A stretch of 44,374 nt of DNA from Perkinsus olseni (taxonomy: Eukaryota; Perkinsozoa; Perkinsida; Perkinsidae): assembly GCA_013115135.1 (NCBI GenBank), contig JABANP010000441.1, forward strand, positions 1 through 44,374, given 5' to 3'. The position numbers and the translations under genes are program-made. Every line of letters starts with the position of its first letter. Within the stretch, counting starts at the first letter, position 1. Positions 1 through 8,489 of this stretch are shown here, piece by piece. The notes below the pieces were generated by a model that saw only the letters and a program-made list of their open reading frames with translations, did no database searches and was not told the DNA's origin.

Positions 1-370
1 AAGGCCTCACTCGAGGGATAGATCGAACCCGAAGGTTTTGTTGCGCGACCTCAGACCCGCTGCGGAGCTCTTAAGCCGAACTGCAGGCGTACTGGCACTT
101 CACCAGGGCCCAAACAAACAGTTGAAAAACCGGCACCGTGAGGGAGAAACAAGTCGAGCCAACGACTTGCTTGTAGAAGTTAACCGTCCGATCGTAGAGC
201 TCGTTGGTACTGTCAGCCAGACCGCACTGGGCGAAGTCGGCGGCGTACCTCTTAGCATTCTCCCGCCCTGTGCGGTCGATCAGGGAACGGACCTGACCTC
301 TCTTCGGATGGTTGGACCCCGACCACTCCGGAAACACCTTAGGTGTCGCCTCCTCCCCAACTGGACACAA
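1..370 (-). pseudogene. Tyrosine recombinase, N-terminal fragment
   Basis: The reading frame from 370 to 71 includes CGLADSTNELYDRTVNFYKQ, which looks like the SAM-like core-binding domain of tyrosine recombinases (a segment of the ...T...Y...F type). It follows RT-RNase H on the same strand, where a YR gene sits in DIRS elements. A TAA at 73-71 interrupts it; the same frame continues to the window edge. The catalytic domain (R, HxxR, Y) would lie outside the window, so the family call rests on context and one motif. Confidence 0.45.
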
Positions 371-468
371 AGTACGACCTGATACAGAAACGAAGACACT
401 CTTACGCAGTCAGAAAGCGCGACATTGCAAGCGAGATACTTGTCGGCTACCAAATCATCGAGCTAGCA

Positions 469-2706
469 CTACGCGGTTAGGCACCCTTCAGGACCGCTTA
501 CCCGCGACCTCAGTCTCAGGGGAATTACTGGGGTTGAGCACTGCGACCACATGTCACCGAGGTCGACCCCCAAGCCCCTAGACAGACGATCGGCGAGCCA
601 GTTTTCCTTTGACTTGGTGTACGTGGTGTTGAGATCACCCCTGAAATGGCCGATCCAGACGCCCACGGCCCGCAGAATGGCGGCGAGACCGGGAGCTGGC
701 GAGTAGAGCTTTTCCAAGGCTCCAACCACGGCCGATTTGTGACAGTGGAGAACGACTGGATTTCAGACTCCACAACCCTGGGCATCCGAAGTCGGTTCTC
801 AGGAGCCGGCTAGACGTAAGGTGCATACGGCCGCCAGCAGCTCGTACAAAGCAATGTCCCTATGTGACGGAGACTGATCGGAGGAGTTACCGTAGCGACG
901 GACCCAGCTGCGGACAACCGGGTCGTCCGTACTCGAACGAAACCAGCGGCCGTGGAGGCCGTCCGAGATCCAACCAGCCAGGAAATCTACTGATGCGTCG
1001 GATGCCCCAAATAGGAGCTTGCGGGATTCGACAGTGGGTGATGTTGGTGCTCGGGGCCGCCTCACAACTTGCAGCCAGAACCGGATAGCCTTCAGGCTCT
1101 TAGAATCCTCCGACAGTTTGATGGTACCGAGGGGCCTGCCAGCCTTCTTCTTACGCTCAAAGGTATTCAGGAGAGCGTATGAGGGTTGCAGGTAACCTTT
1201 CAGCTGGCGCGTCAGCTGAGTGGCGAAGATCAGCTTGCCGAGGGCTTCCAACTTCGGCGCTTCCACTCGGCGTTTGTCGTCGAATTCGGCCAGCAGATCC
1301 CTTATGCCGGCTCAGATATCATCATGGACTACGACAGAGGGACCCGCCGTGGACGACACCGACACCTCGAAGCCTATGTACTTGACCGATTTGACCCCGA
1401 GCGTACATTTTAGTTAAGCCGTCTGTATATTCAGCACTTCCCACACTAGCACGGCCAAGCTGCAGGCTAGCCAATACATCTTTCTGCGAACGGCCAGCAG
1501 GCCGTCGTCGATGTAGAGCAGTGACAGGCACTTCTCGTGGGTCAGTATCCAGCGTAATAGAGCTCCGATTAGCCGTACCACCCCGGCGCTCCCCCTACAC
1601 CAGTGGTATGGGGATACTGCCGCTCCGAACGGCAAGGCTTTGCTCTCGAAGACTTCTTGGCTTAGGCGGGCCGACGTCCGAGGACGCTCGGACTCAGCTA
1701 GAAAGAGGTACTTATATGCCCCCGTAATGTCGAACTTGAAGAGCAGGAAGTCGTCTTCTTCGTCGGGCTGGGGCGCCGGGCCGTGGCAACCGCATGCCGC
1801 AGCCGCCTCTCCGGAACGACCGTCCGACTCAAACAGATCCCACAACACCGCTGATATATCACAGGCTCTTGGCAGCGAGCAGGTCTCTGTAAGCTGGCAG
1901 CTCCCATTCAGGGAGCTGGCCGTGTGGTCTTCTATTAATCTGTGCGAGCCATCGCCCTTCCTTAGAAGGGCCATGCGAGCATATAGGCGGTTGGGGTTCT
2001 TCTGGGCCTCGTCTAACGACATTTCGGTCATCCTTCCCAGACGGACCTCTTGCCGTAACAGAGTCAAGCACGTCTCTGGATTGGCCTCCACCGACAGGAA
2101 ATTCCTGTGGGCCTTTGTCAAGTGAAACACTTCCATCTCTCTGTTCACCTGAGTTTTGGACTTGGCCTCCGGGAGGACGCCTGACGGCTTCAGAGGACTT
2201 TCGACGCCGAGACTGAGCCCCTCGTCGATTTCCCTGAAGACCACGGCATCCGGTACCTCGAGCGCTTGACAGAAGGCCCAACCCAACTCAGCGCGGACCG
2301 GGCTACCCCAAGCGGCCGTCCTGGGTGAACAACCAAGGGCTGTACAAAGTCTCGGGACTAGCCGTTCGGCCGCTCTGCCGACGACCTCGGATACCGCTGT
2401 GACATCCTCCTCCGTGGCAGAGACGCAGAGGTGACCCAGACCTCTCGACCTCACGGGATTCGCTGAGGAAAATATTGGCGAGAGTATCACCTGCCGGGCA
2501 GCACTTCGTGGCAGCCGTGGCGGAAGGCAGGGCCGCTAACACCCCCGTGCCGTCGCGAAAACCCTGGGGTCCATCTTTCTGCGCCTCAAGTCCAGCCCGG
2601 AGCTGTGCAACTCCTCAACATGACGCTTGAGAGACGGGTGCGCCGTAATCTCGTGACCGCTCCACTGCTTGGTTAGTTCCTCAGGTTCTTTGCCGACGTG
2701 ACTATT
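469..2706 (-). pseudogene. Reverse transcriptase-RNase H of YR retroelement
   Basis: One reading frame runs from about 2706 to 799 and is interrupted by TAG near 2538, TAA at 1416-1414 and TGA at 1314-1312. RT motifs are visible: FKFDITGAYKYL (motif A aspartate), LPFGAAVSPYHW (motif B) and LLYIDDGLL (YxDD motif C, near 1500). Downstream, FGASDASVDFLAGWI and ALYELLAAV match the first RNase H acidic motifs. After a further frame change the tail at 729-469 has the typical DIRS-type RNase H ending, KENWLADRLSRG. It would copy the element RNA to DNA in nucleus or cytoplasm. The stops and the frameshift near 760 make it non-functional. Confidence 0.75.
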
Positions 2707-2962
2707 GGTAACGCAACAACCTGAGCATCAGTAAAATGCCGGTTATAACTGATATTGGTGGGGGCAGATGCCGATTACGAGGCAACTGCCACTCAACACA
2801 ATTCACTAACTTCTACGTAGAAGCCGAAACGAGAACTCTCAACGTGAGATATGGCACCGCACGTGCCCGTCAAGCGTCGGACTTACCCTCAACGTGGGAA
2901 GTCGACTTGTCTGACTGCTTCGATGAGCGGTTCCGACCGCGCGCCGTGTCGCCCTGGAGGGC

Positions 2963-3992
2963 TTACAACGAGTTCCCAGTAGGCTTGTCAGATAGATCGT
3001 GTGCATATCTGCACCTATCGCCCCAAGTGCAGGTGCCTCTGGCAAAGTTCCTGCAGGCCTCCCAGTGCTGGGGATTGCGGCAGCCGCAATGCGGCTAGAA
3101 CTGCTAGAGCCACCCATGCCTCTTCTAGCACTCGTCGAGCGAACCAAGTAGCTGACAACCTCGGCAAGCAGAGCCGGATTCGAGTCCGACAAGTAACACT
3201 GACGGAGTGTTAGGTCCGTGCCGCAAGCTATAAGAGGAGCGATGCCACGACGGTAGCAGTCATCGTAGATAAGGATTGTAGACATGGGCATAGACCTCAC
3301 CAGAGATAGGATGCGGGACCCATAGGCGGGGATGTCAACGGGCGAGAGAGTCTTGGGCTCCACGGTACCAGCAACAAGTAGGGCAAACCGTAAAAAGCAT
3401 TGAGACCAATCAGCGACAGACTCAGGAGACTTACTCTTCGAGGCCGTCTTCGGCCCAGGACCACCATCTGATCGACGTTTGTCCTTGCCGTCAATCGAGT
3501 CATCGCCAGGAGAGTAGAAGTTCTTGACTGACTGGTTGATTATGGCCTCCACTTGAACAGTGGACCTCTGAGTCGCAGCGTCAGATTCCGCATGCAGCTT
3601 GCGCCTCTTACGGATGACCGAGCCGACCTCTTCGGCGAGGGACTCGAGTGTGGCGGCTGCAGCTATAGAGAGCGTACTAGTGACCCTCGCCATTGAGGAG
3701 GAGAGGAAGCCCAGGAGCTGGGCAGAAGTCAAACCGTTGACACTGAGGGAATTGACGACCTCGTCGGCAACCTCGGAAGATGCTGCTAACGCTTTGACCA
3801 TGGCGACAACATTCTCGCTTGGTGGGTAGAAGTTTCTCTCTTGGTTGTTGCCGCCGTTGCCCGCGCCGTCGTTGTTGCATTGTTGTGGCCGTTGGCGTTG
3901 ATGGCATTGTTGCCACCGTTGTTACCATTAGCGTTGATGGCATTGTTGTCACCGTTGTTGCCGTTGGCGAGAATGGCAGCATTATTGTCCAT
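2963..3992 (-). pseudogene. Gag-like protein of YR retroelement, Asn/Gly-rich N-terminus and CCCH zinc finger
   Basis: ATG at 3992 opens a low-complexity Asn/Gly/Ala stretch (repeats of NANGNNG type, ~37 residues). The frame then changes near 3875 and continues as a helical, Ser/Ala-rich core down to about 3090. The core contains a W..CF.RFAL segment and an ILIYDDCYRR motif that resembles the Gag core of the intact YR element at 16516. A second frame change near 3085 leads into a CCCH zinc finger (C-X7-C-X5-C-X3-H, in WEACRNFARGTCTWGDRC and the following RYAH), ending at a TAA at 2965-2963. The core frame itself stays open to 2839, but the zinc finger marks the real C-terminus. The protein probably packages the element RNA. 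The frame changes may be decay indels; both are in the -1 direction. Confidence 0.65.
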
Positions 3993-5145
3993 GGGTTACG
4001 GAGAGAGACAAAAGCGACACCCGCCAACGGAACTCTGCGAGAGACAGCCTATCAAAGCAAAGTACGTACATTGGCCTCGTAAGCTTTAGTACGTGAACAA
4101 CTATCTAGCTACCATGACGCGCTCGCCTGACGCGACACAATCCGTGTCGCACCCCAGCAGTGTGTCCCGTGTAGGCGGGCGACACGCCAACGTCCATACC
4201 ATTCGTAACTAAACTCGGTTACTTCTTAACCATCAATCATGGGAATTTCGTGAGGGACGCTATTCGTATTCATGGAAGCTTCATATGTCACGAACTACAA
4301 CACTTTCCCGACGAGCATGACTAGCATCACGGGCAATGTTTGCGGCAATCGCTGGGAGGAAGTATCCTACGAATAGGAGATTGCGAATCGCAATCTTATA
4401 TTCCTATTCGAGATTGCATTTTGCGATCCCTTCTTGCCATAGACGGGAGAGTTCTCTCAATCATGCGGAGCTTGACGGTTCCTAGTACCTTGTGGTAGAG
4501 GTTCACTGACTGATCACCTCATGGTAGCAATCCTCCAACAGGAGGATCAGCCGGAGTGAAATTCACATAAACAGCGAAGATGCGTGCGCGCAGAACGCGC
4601 CATAGAGTGCTCCAGTAGCGGTACCGCTATTGGTAGTATGGTACGAATTTGGTACCTTAATGTTGCTACGGTTCGTATGGTTGTAGTATGACAGCAGTAC
4701 TACGGCTGTCATACTGTAACCATACGAAACTAAAAAATTATTAATGGTTGCACTCACACTTGCATTAATGGTTGCATTATTAAGGCTGAATCTGGCATTC
4801 TGCACCCTTGATGTGGAGGTAGGACACCAGAGACCGCTGCCCAGATCTGTCGTGGGCACAGAGTCAGGCAGTCTCTGGTACACTACTGAAAATGTTCACT
4901 CTGAACAGTAGTAGTAGCAGCCAAACAGGGTTTGGTGCGGCTCTGGCAATGCGATCGAGAGATGGAAGTGAGTCTAGCTGGAGAGATAGACTTCACAGTC
5001 AGAGCCCTACCACACGCTGGCTCACTTTCGTAGTGGCTGCTCATCGCTGCTGATCTCCGATCAAGTGAAGGTGCCTTGGTCCAAGGCCCTTGGAACTTTC
5101 GAAGACTGCAATGAGCAGGTCATCAAAACGGTGAGGATCATATCG
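3993..5145. other. Intergenic, no gene recognised; several inverted repeats
   Basis: No open frame with recognisable motifs. The stretch near 4380-4430 is a hairpin-like GATTGCGAATCGCAATC region. A 14-bp palindrome TAGCGGTACCGCTA lies near 4617-4630, and a long inverted repeat lies at 4670-4726. Part of it may be the 5' untranslated or terminal region of the YR element to its left, but I cannot show this. Confidence 0.5.
4670..4726. repeat. 24-bp inverted repeat (stem-loop)
   Basis: The left arm (4670-4693) and right arm (4703-4726) are reverse complements at 22 of 24 positions, with a 9-base loop. It may be a miniature element or a cruciform-forming site. No function can be assigned. Confidence 0.7.
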
Positions 5146-5480
5146 TACAGTTGCCACTCGTAGAAACTCTGCTCGTGTACCACAAATCCGTACAGTTTCA
5201 CCTCATACAGTTTCCAGTCGTACAGTTTCGCTTCGTACAGTGTCATTTCGTCTTGTTGCACTCAGTACAGTGTCATTCCGTACACTGTCGGATCTTACAG
5301 TGTCCACTAGTACAGTGTCATATCGTACAGTGTCCGCTCGTGCAGTTTCACTTAGTACAGTGTCAAATAGTACAGTTTCACCTCGTACAGTGCCAAATCG
5401 TACAGTTCCACTTCATACAGCGTTAACTCGTACACCCTACTCTCGTACACCCTACTCTCGTACACCCACGATTTCGTACA
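5146..5480 (+). repeat. ~15-bp minisatellite block, consensus near TCGTACAGTGTCACT
   Basis: About 22 imperfect copies of a 15-base unit (TCGTACAGTTTCACC, TAGTACAGTGTCATA, TCGTACACCCTACTC and similar) run head to tail. Spacing is almost always 15 bases, so a chance open frame crosses the block on both strands. It reads as a satellite and not as a protein. The same motif recurs in inverted orientation at 5815-5955. Confidence 0.85.
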
Positions 5481-5486
5481 ACCCCG

Positions 5487-5538
5487 CCAATTTTTTAGTA
5501 TATTTTGCGCGGCGGCGCAAAATATACAAAAAAATTGG
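5487..5538. repeat. Near-perfect hairpin (24-bp arms, 4-base loop)
   Basis: Arms 5487-5510 and 5515-5538 match at 23 of 24 positions around the loop GGCG. Each arm ends in AT-rich sequence capped by GCGC. It stands immediately after the plus-oriented minisatellite block and before the inverted block, at the turn of a fold-back structure. Confidence 0.85.
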
Positions 5539-5814
5539 GCGCGCGCGCCACCGCCCCTGCCGCGTCCACCGTCGACGCTGGGCAACCAATTTGATAGCAT
5601 CCGCGAATAGAACCTGGGAGCACCGGTTATCAGCAGGCCCCCCGTCCGCGCGAACACTTCTCCTCACCAATACTCTCGTTTCCGCCAGCGCAATTCGCAG
5701 CTCAGTAAATGGCAGCAACGCTCCGCCTGATGGGAATCATTTTTCATTACGCTTTTCATTACGCATCGTGTCCAGTCATTTTCCCTGAAGTTACTTCGCA
5801 TTGTACATGTAGAA

Positions 5815-5955
5815 TTTACTGTATCGGTTGCAACTGTACTGAACGAGACTGTACGTGCAGCAACTGTACTGAACGACACTGTACCTGCAGCAACTGAACG
5901 GTTCGACACTGTACGAAATGACACTGTACTGACTGCAACAAGATGAACTGACACT
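5815..5955 (-). repeat. Minisatellite block, inverted relative to 5146-5480
   Basis: On the minus strand this reads as TACAGTGTC/TACAGTTGC units spaced about 15 or 30 bases, the same motif family as 5146-5480. The block is interrupted on its right by the LTR retrotransposon, and comparable minus-oriented repeats resume at 12236. The element therefore probably landed inside this block. Confidence 0.75.
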
Positions 5956-5960
5956 GCACC

Positions 5961-6144
5961 ATTAATCCGGGATTGAGGGAACTCAACAAGATAACTTGAG
6001 CCAAGATACAGATACCTCTCCTCTAGTGCGCAGGACCTCTAAAGTACTCAAAGCACGGATACCAGATGATCGGCTATGAGAACAAAAGCGCACGCCCGAA
6101 AGCGCTCGCGTATAGAGCGACTCCTCTGAAGCATCTCATAATAA
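5961..6144 (-). repeat. 3' LTR
   Basis: Direct copy of 12055-12221. Between them a long stretch including AAAGCGCACGCCCGAAAGCG is identical. This copy has about 26 extra bases near 5968-5993 and lacks four bases (GGCT on the plus strand) inside the spliced-leader-like motif. It directly follows the polypurine tract of the element. Confidence 0.85.
5995..6012 (-). other. Decayed spliced-leader-like sequence in 3' LTR
   Basis: The minus strand reads TCTGTATCTTGGCTCAAG. This is the same motif as at 12068-12089 with an internal four-base loss (GTAGCCATC became GTATC). Its presence in both LTRs shows that the motif belongs to the LTR and was not added once at the 5' end. Confidence 0.7.
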
Positions 6145-6148
6145 TATG

Positions 6149-6155
6149 CCCCCCT
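6149..6155 (-). other. Polypurine tract before 3' LTR
   Basis: The minus strand reads AGGGGGG four bases before the 3' LTR begins. This is the usual site of plus-strand DNA priming in LTR retrotransposons. It follows the end of the integrase frame (6167) by about a dozen bases. Confidence 0.65.
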
Positions 6156-6166
6156 AGGTGGCTTGC

Positions 6167-6850
6167 TCACAAGGAAGCCACCTTCTCTATATCTCTCTGA
6201 GATAAGTGGTTCGAAGAAACATCTAGATGTAAGGTTACAGTATCCTTAAGAGACACCGTAAGAGTGAGCGGCTTGCACTCTGGATCTGAAATCACTCCAA
6301 TATGAAGAGAGCCTTCTGAAGAGATCCATAGTGGAAGCAACCTTTGCTCAGCCTCGTCCAACTTATATTCTTGTACCAAGAAATAACCATCGTTAGTCCA
6401 AGATAATCTTTGACCATAACGGACCACACCATCAGCATCCTTCCAAGCGACGAAATAAGTACTAGTAGGGTTACGAAGTACTCTACGCTTGGTTGGCTCG
6501 GTGAACTCGACAGGTTCGGGACTGGAAGGTAACCTCTTCCTTCCATGATGAGCTGGAACCTCCTCTGTGCTCGACTGCTGCGTCACCGCAGGTCCTCTTT
6601 GAGCAATAGGTTCCTCGGCCTCTATAGAACTTTGAGTTCGTGAAGGATTACCGTCATCATCTTTAATGTGGTCCTTATGGTAGACTTGGACTGAACCATT
6701 GGATAACTTGACCTCGACACATTCCTTCTCGAAGTGACGCGTTATTATCCCCGGAACCCACATTGCGTCGAGCTTATGGGAAGGAGTTTGGTAGACTAAC
6801 ACTTGGCGACCAACTCCGTAGACCGGACGAACAACTGGACTACTGTAGCG
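6167..6850 (-). pseudogene. Integrase C-terminal domain and tail
   Basis: Reading from about 6850 the frame gives VVRPVYGVGRQVLVYQTP and KLDAMWVPGIITRHFE. This resembles the small beta-barrel (GPY/F-type) C-terminal domain of LTR-retrotransposon integrases. It then runs to a stop at 6169-6167, just before the polypurine tract. The last 130 residues hold a YFVAWKDADGVVRYG segment that I do not recognise. It is not an obvious chromodomain. Confidence 0.6.
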
Positions 6851-7254
6851 GATCTACTCTTCTTCCATTCTTCTCTCCAAATTTTAGTCATCTTCTCTCG
6901 GTTCTTATCCAATTTTTTCACAGCGTTGAGAATCATACCACCACGAGTTTCATTCGGGTAGGATAGATACTCTTGGATAGAGTCTATTGTGAGAGCCTGT
7001 TGAGATAAAGATGACATCATCATATTCTCGAATGGTAGCACAGCATCAAATCCGAATACGATTTGGTGAGGAGTAAGTCCAGTAGTCTCGTCGACAGAAC
7101 CGTTCATAGAAGCCTGAATGAGTCTTAGTAGTTCAGGCCATGAACTAGGATTTCGTCCTTGTAGGGAACGGCGTAAACTTCTGGCCAAGTGCAAGAGGGA
7201 CACTTCGTAGAAGCCTCCCGAAGAAGGGTGACGAACTGGGTGAGGTGCTTGCAA
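6796..7254 (-). pseudogene. Integrase core, middle segment after frameshift
   Basis: The frame picks up as HPVRHPSSGGFYEVSL, equivalent to the HPQ.NG.xE stretch of retroviral-type integrases and holding the third acidic residue. It continues with LLRLIQASMNGSVDETTGL and TPHQIVFGF, matching the conserved N...TG.TP..l.fG tail of integrase cores. A second frame change near 6850 separates it from the C-terminal domain. Confidence 0.7.
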
Positions 7255-8489
7255 GAGTAGTATGCGCAGAGCGCATCAAAGGAAAGGGAGATAAGGTTAC
7301 TCCCCAAATCCGTAATCACTGTGGATGGTGCTCTGTAGACCAGAAATACTCCACGCCCCAGTACTCTACAGATCGATGAAGTAGTGATATCACTGAGCGG
7401 AAATAGAAGGCAATAACGACTTAGTAAATCCGTCACAGTGAGTATCCAACGAGCACCACTACTACCACCAGCTTGTATAGCACCCGGTACCAAGGGCCCT
7501 ACCAAGTCGCATCCAATAACCTCGAAAGGTGCCGAAGGGCACCTTAAGTGGCTCTCATGTCGGAGCTTCTTTACGGGGGCAGTTACTAGGCAGGCAGCAC
7601 AAGAACGTACAACACTCTTAATAGACTTGCGCAGCGCAGGGGCCCAGAACAACTTCCGAACGTAACGGTAAGTGACTCCGACATGGCCCCGTATATGATG
7701 ATAATAACTACCAAGTTCACTAAGCAGTGATGGTACTGCCGGACGTGGTAGAACTATCTTCAGAGATTCATCCTCATCCCAAGACTCTACCTTACAAAGG
7801 ACACCGTTGAATAGAATACAGTGTTGTATGTAGTGATAGAGAGAAGGGGGTAGATTCGCTTTGAACGAACTAGGGTCCAGAGACGATTCTAAGGCCTCCT
7901 TAGCTTCTCGAGCTTGTGGGTCGCGATCCTGCTGGTTGATCAAGAACCTTCGGATGACCTCCGACGAGTCTGTCGGACCACGACCGCGCCAAGCTTGAAA
8001 TGATTTATCAAGAATCATAAACTTACATAATGAGGGGATGCTATTAATAGTCGGGATCATCAATGAATAAGGATAATGAAAATCGATAATATCCGATGCC
8101 ATAGTGGGAATCTCACGAGTAGTCGGCTTATCAACTTCACAGCAAATATTCGTGAGAACATTTGACGGTGGAAGGTCCTCTGCAACACGTGAAAGAATAT
8201 CTACTCTATTAATATAAAAAGAATTGTGAGAATGATGAGAGAATGCTACATTCACTCCTAATAATCTCAACTCCTCGACGGCTTCATCAATCGACGATCT
8301 TAATTTCGATATCGACAATTGCTCTATGCCGTGGACCTTACGGGGTGACGAGCGCATGCGACGGATGGAGACCAGACTATCATTGCAGACTTCGACGGAT
8401 TTGAGCGAATTCCACCATTCACTCTGCATCTGATCGATTACTGCAATGAAGGCCATCAACATCCCGTAAAGCTCACGTCGGTTCGCATG
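7125..8489 (-). pseudogene. RNase H end and integrase (zinc-binding and catalytic domains)
   Basis: In the same frame as the upstream Pol, directly after the TAG at 8492-8490. It opens with HANRRELYGMLMAF and later NRVDILSR, typical of the RNase H tail. The integrase HHCC domain is visible as HIRGHVGVTYRYVRKLFW followed by SCAAC. The catalytic core follows with CDLVGPL (first Asp) and VITDLGSNLIS (second Asp). The frame leaves the true one near 7230 and runs into a stop at 7125. The continuing core is in another frame at 7254-6796. Confidence 0.75.

Larger units (their letters stand above)
1..3992 (-). mobile_element. Decayed tyrosine-recombinase (DIRS/Ngaro-type) retroelement, truncated by window edge
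   Basis: Read on the minus strand the order is Gag (3992-2963), RT-RNase H (about 2706-469) and the N-terminal part of a tyrosine recombinase (370 to the window edge). This order, with no integrase or protease between, is that of DIRS-like elements. Frameshifts and stops occur in every gene, so it is dead. Terminal repeats are not visible: one end is outside the window and no clear terminal motif was found near 4000. It is a different family from the element at 16133-22833, though the Gag cores share a Tyr-Asp...Arg motif region. Confidence 0.75.

Noticed and set aside
2736..3098. Plus-strand 120-residue frame
   Set aside because: Antisense to the Gag core and zinc finger, which have real motifs.
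5151..5788. Repetitive proteins (VQFHLVQCQ- and TVSFST-type) encoded by the minisatellite
   Set aside because: The 15-base period opens frames on both strands automatically; no start context or conserved composition supports translation.
5146..5955. Possible CRISPR-like array of short repeats
   Set aside because: Units abut without unique spacers, are degenerate, and lie in a eukaryotic context. This is a minisatellite.
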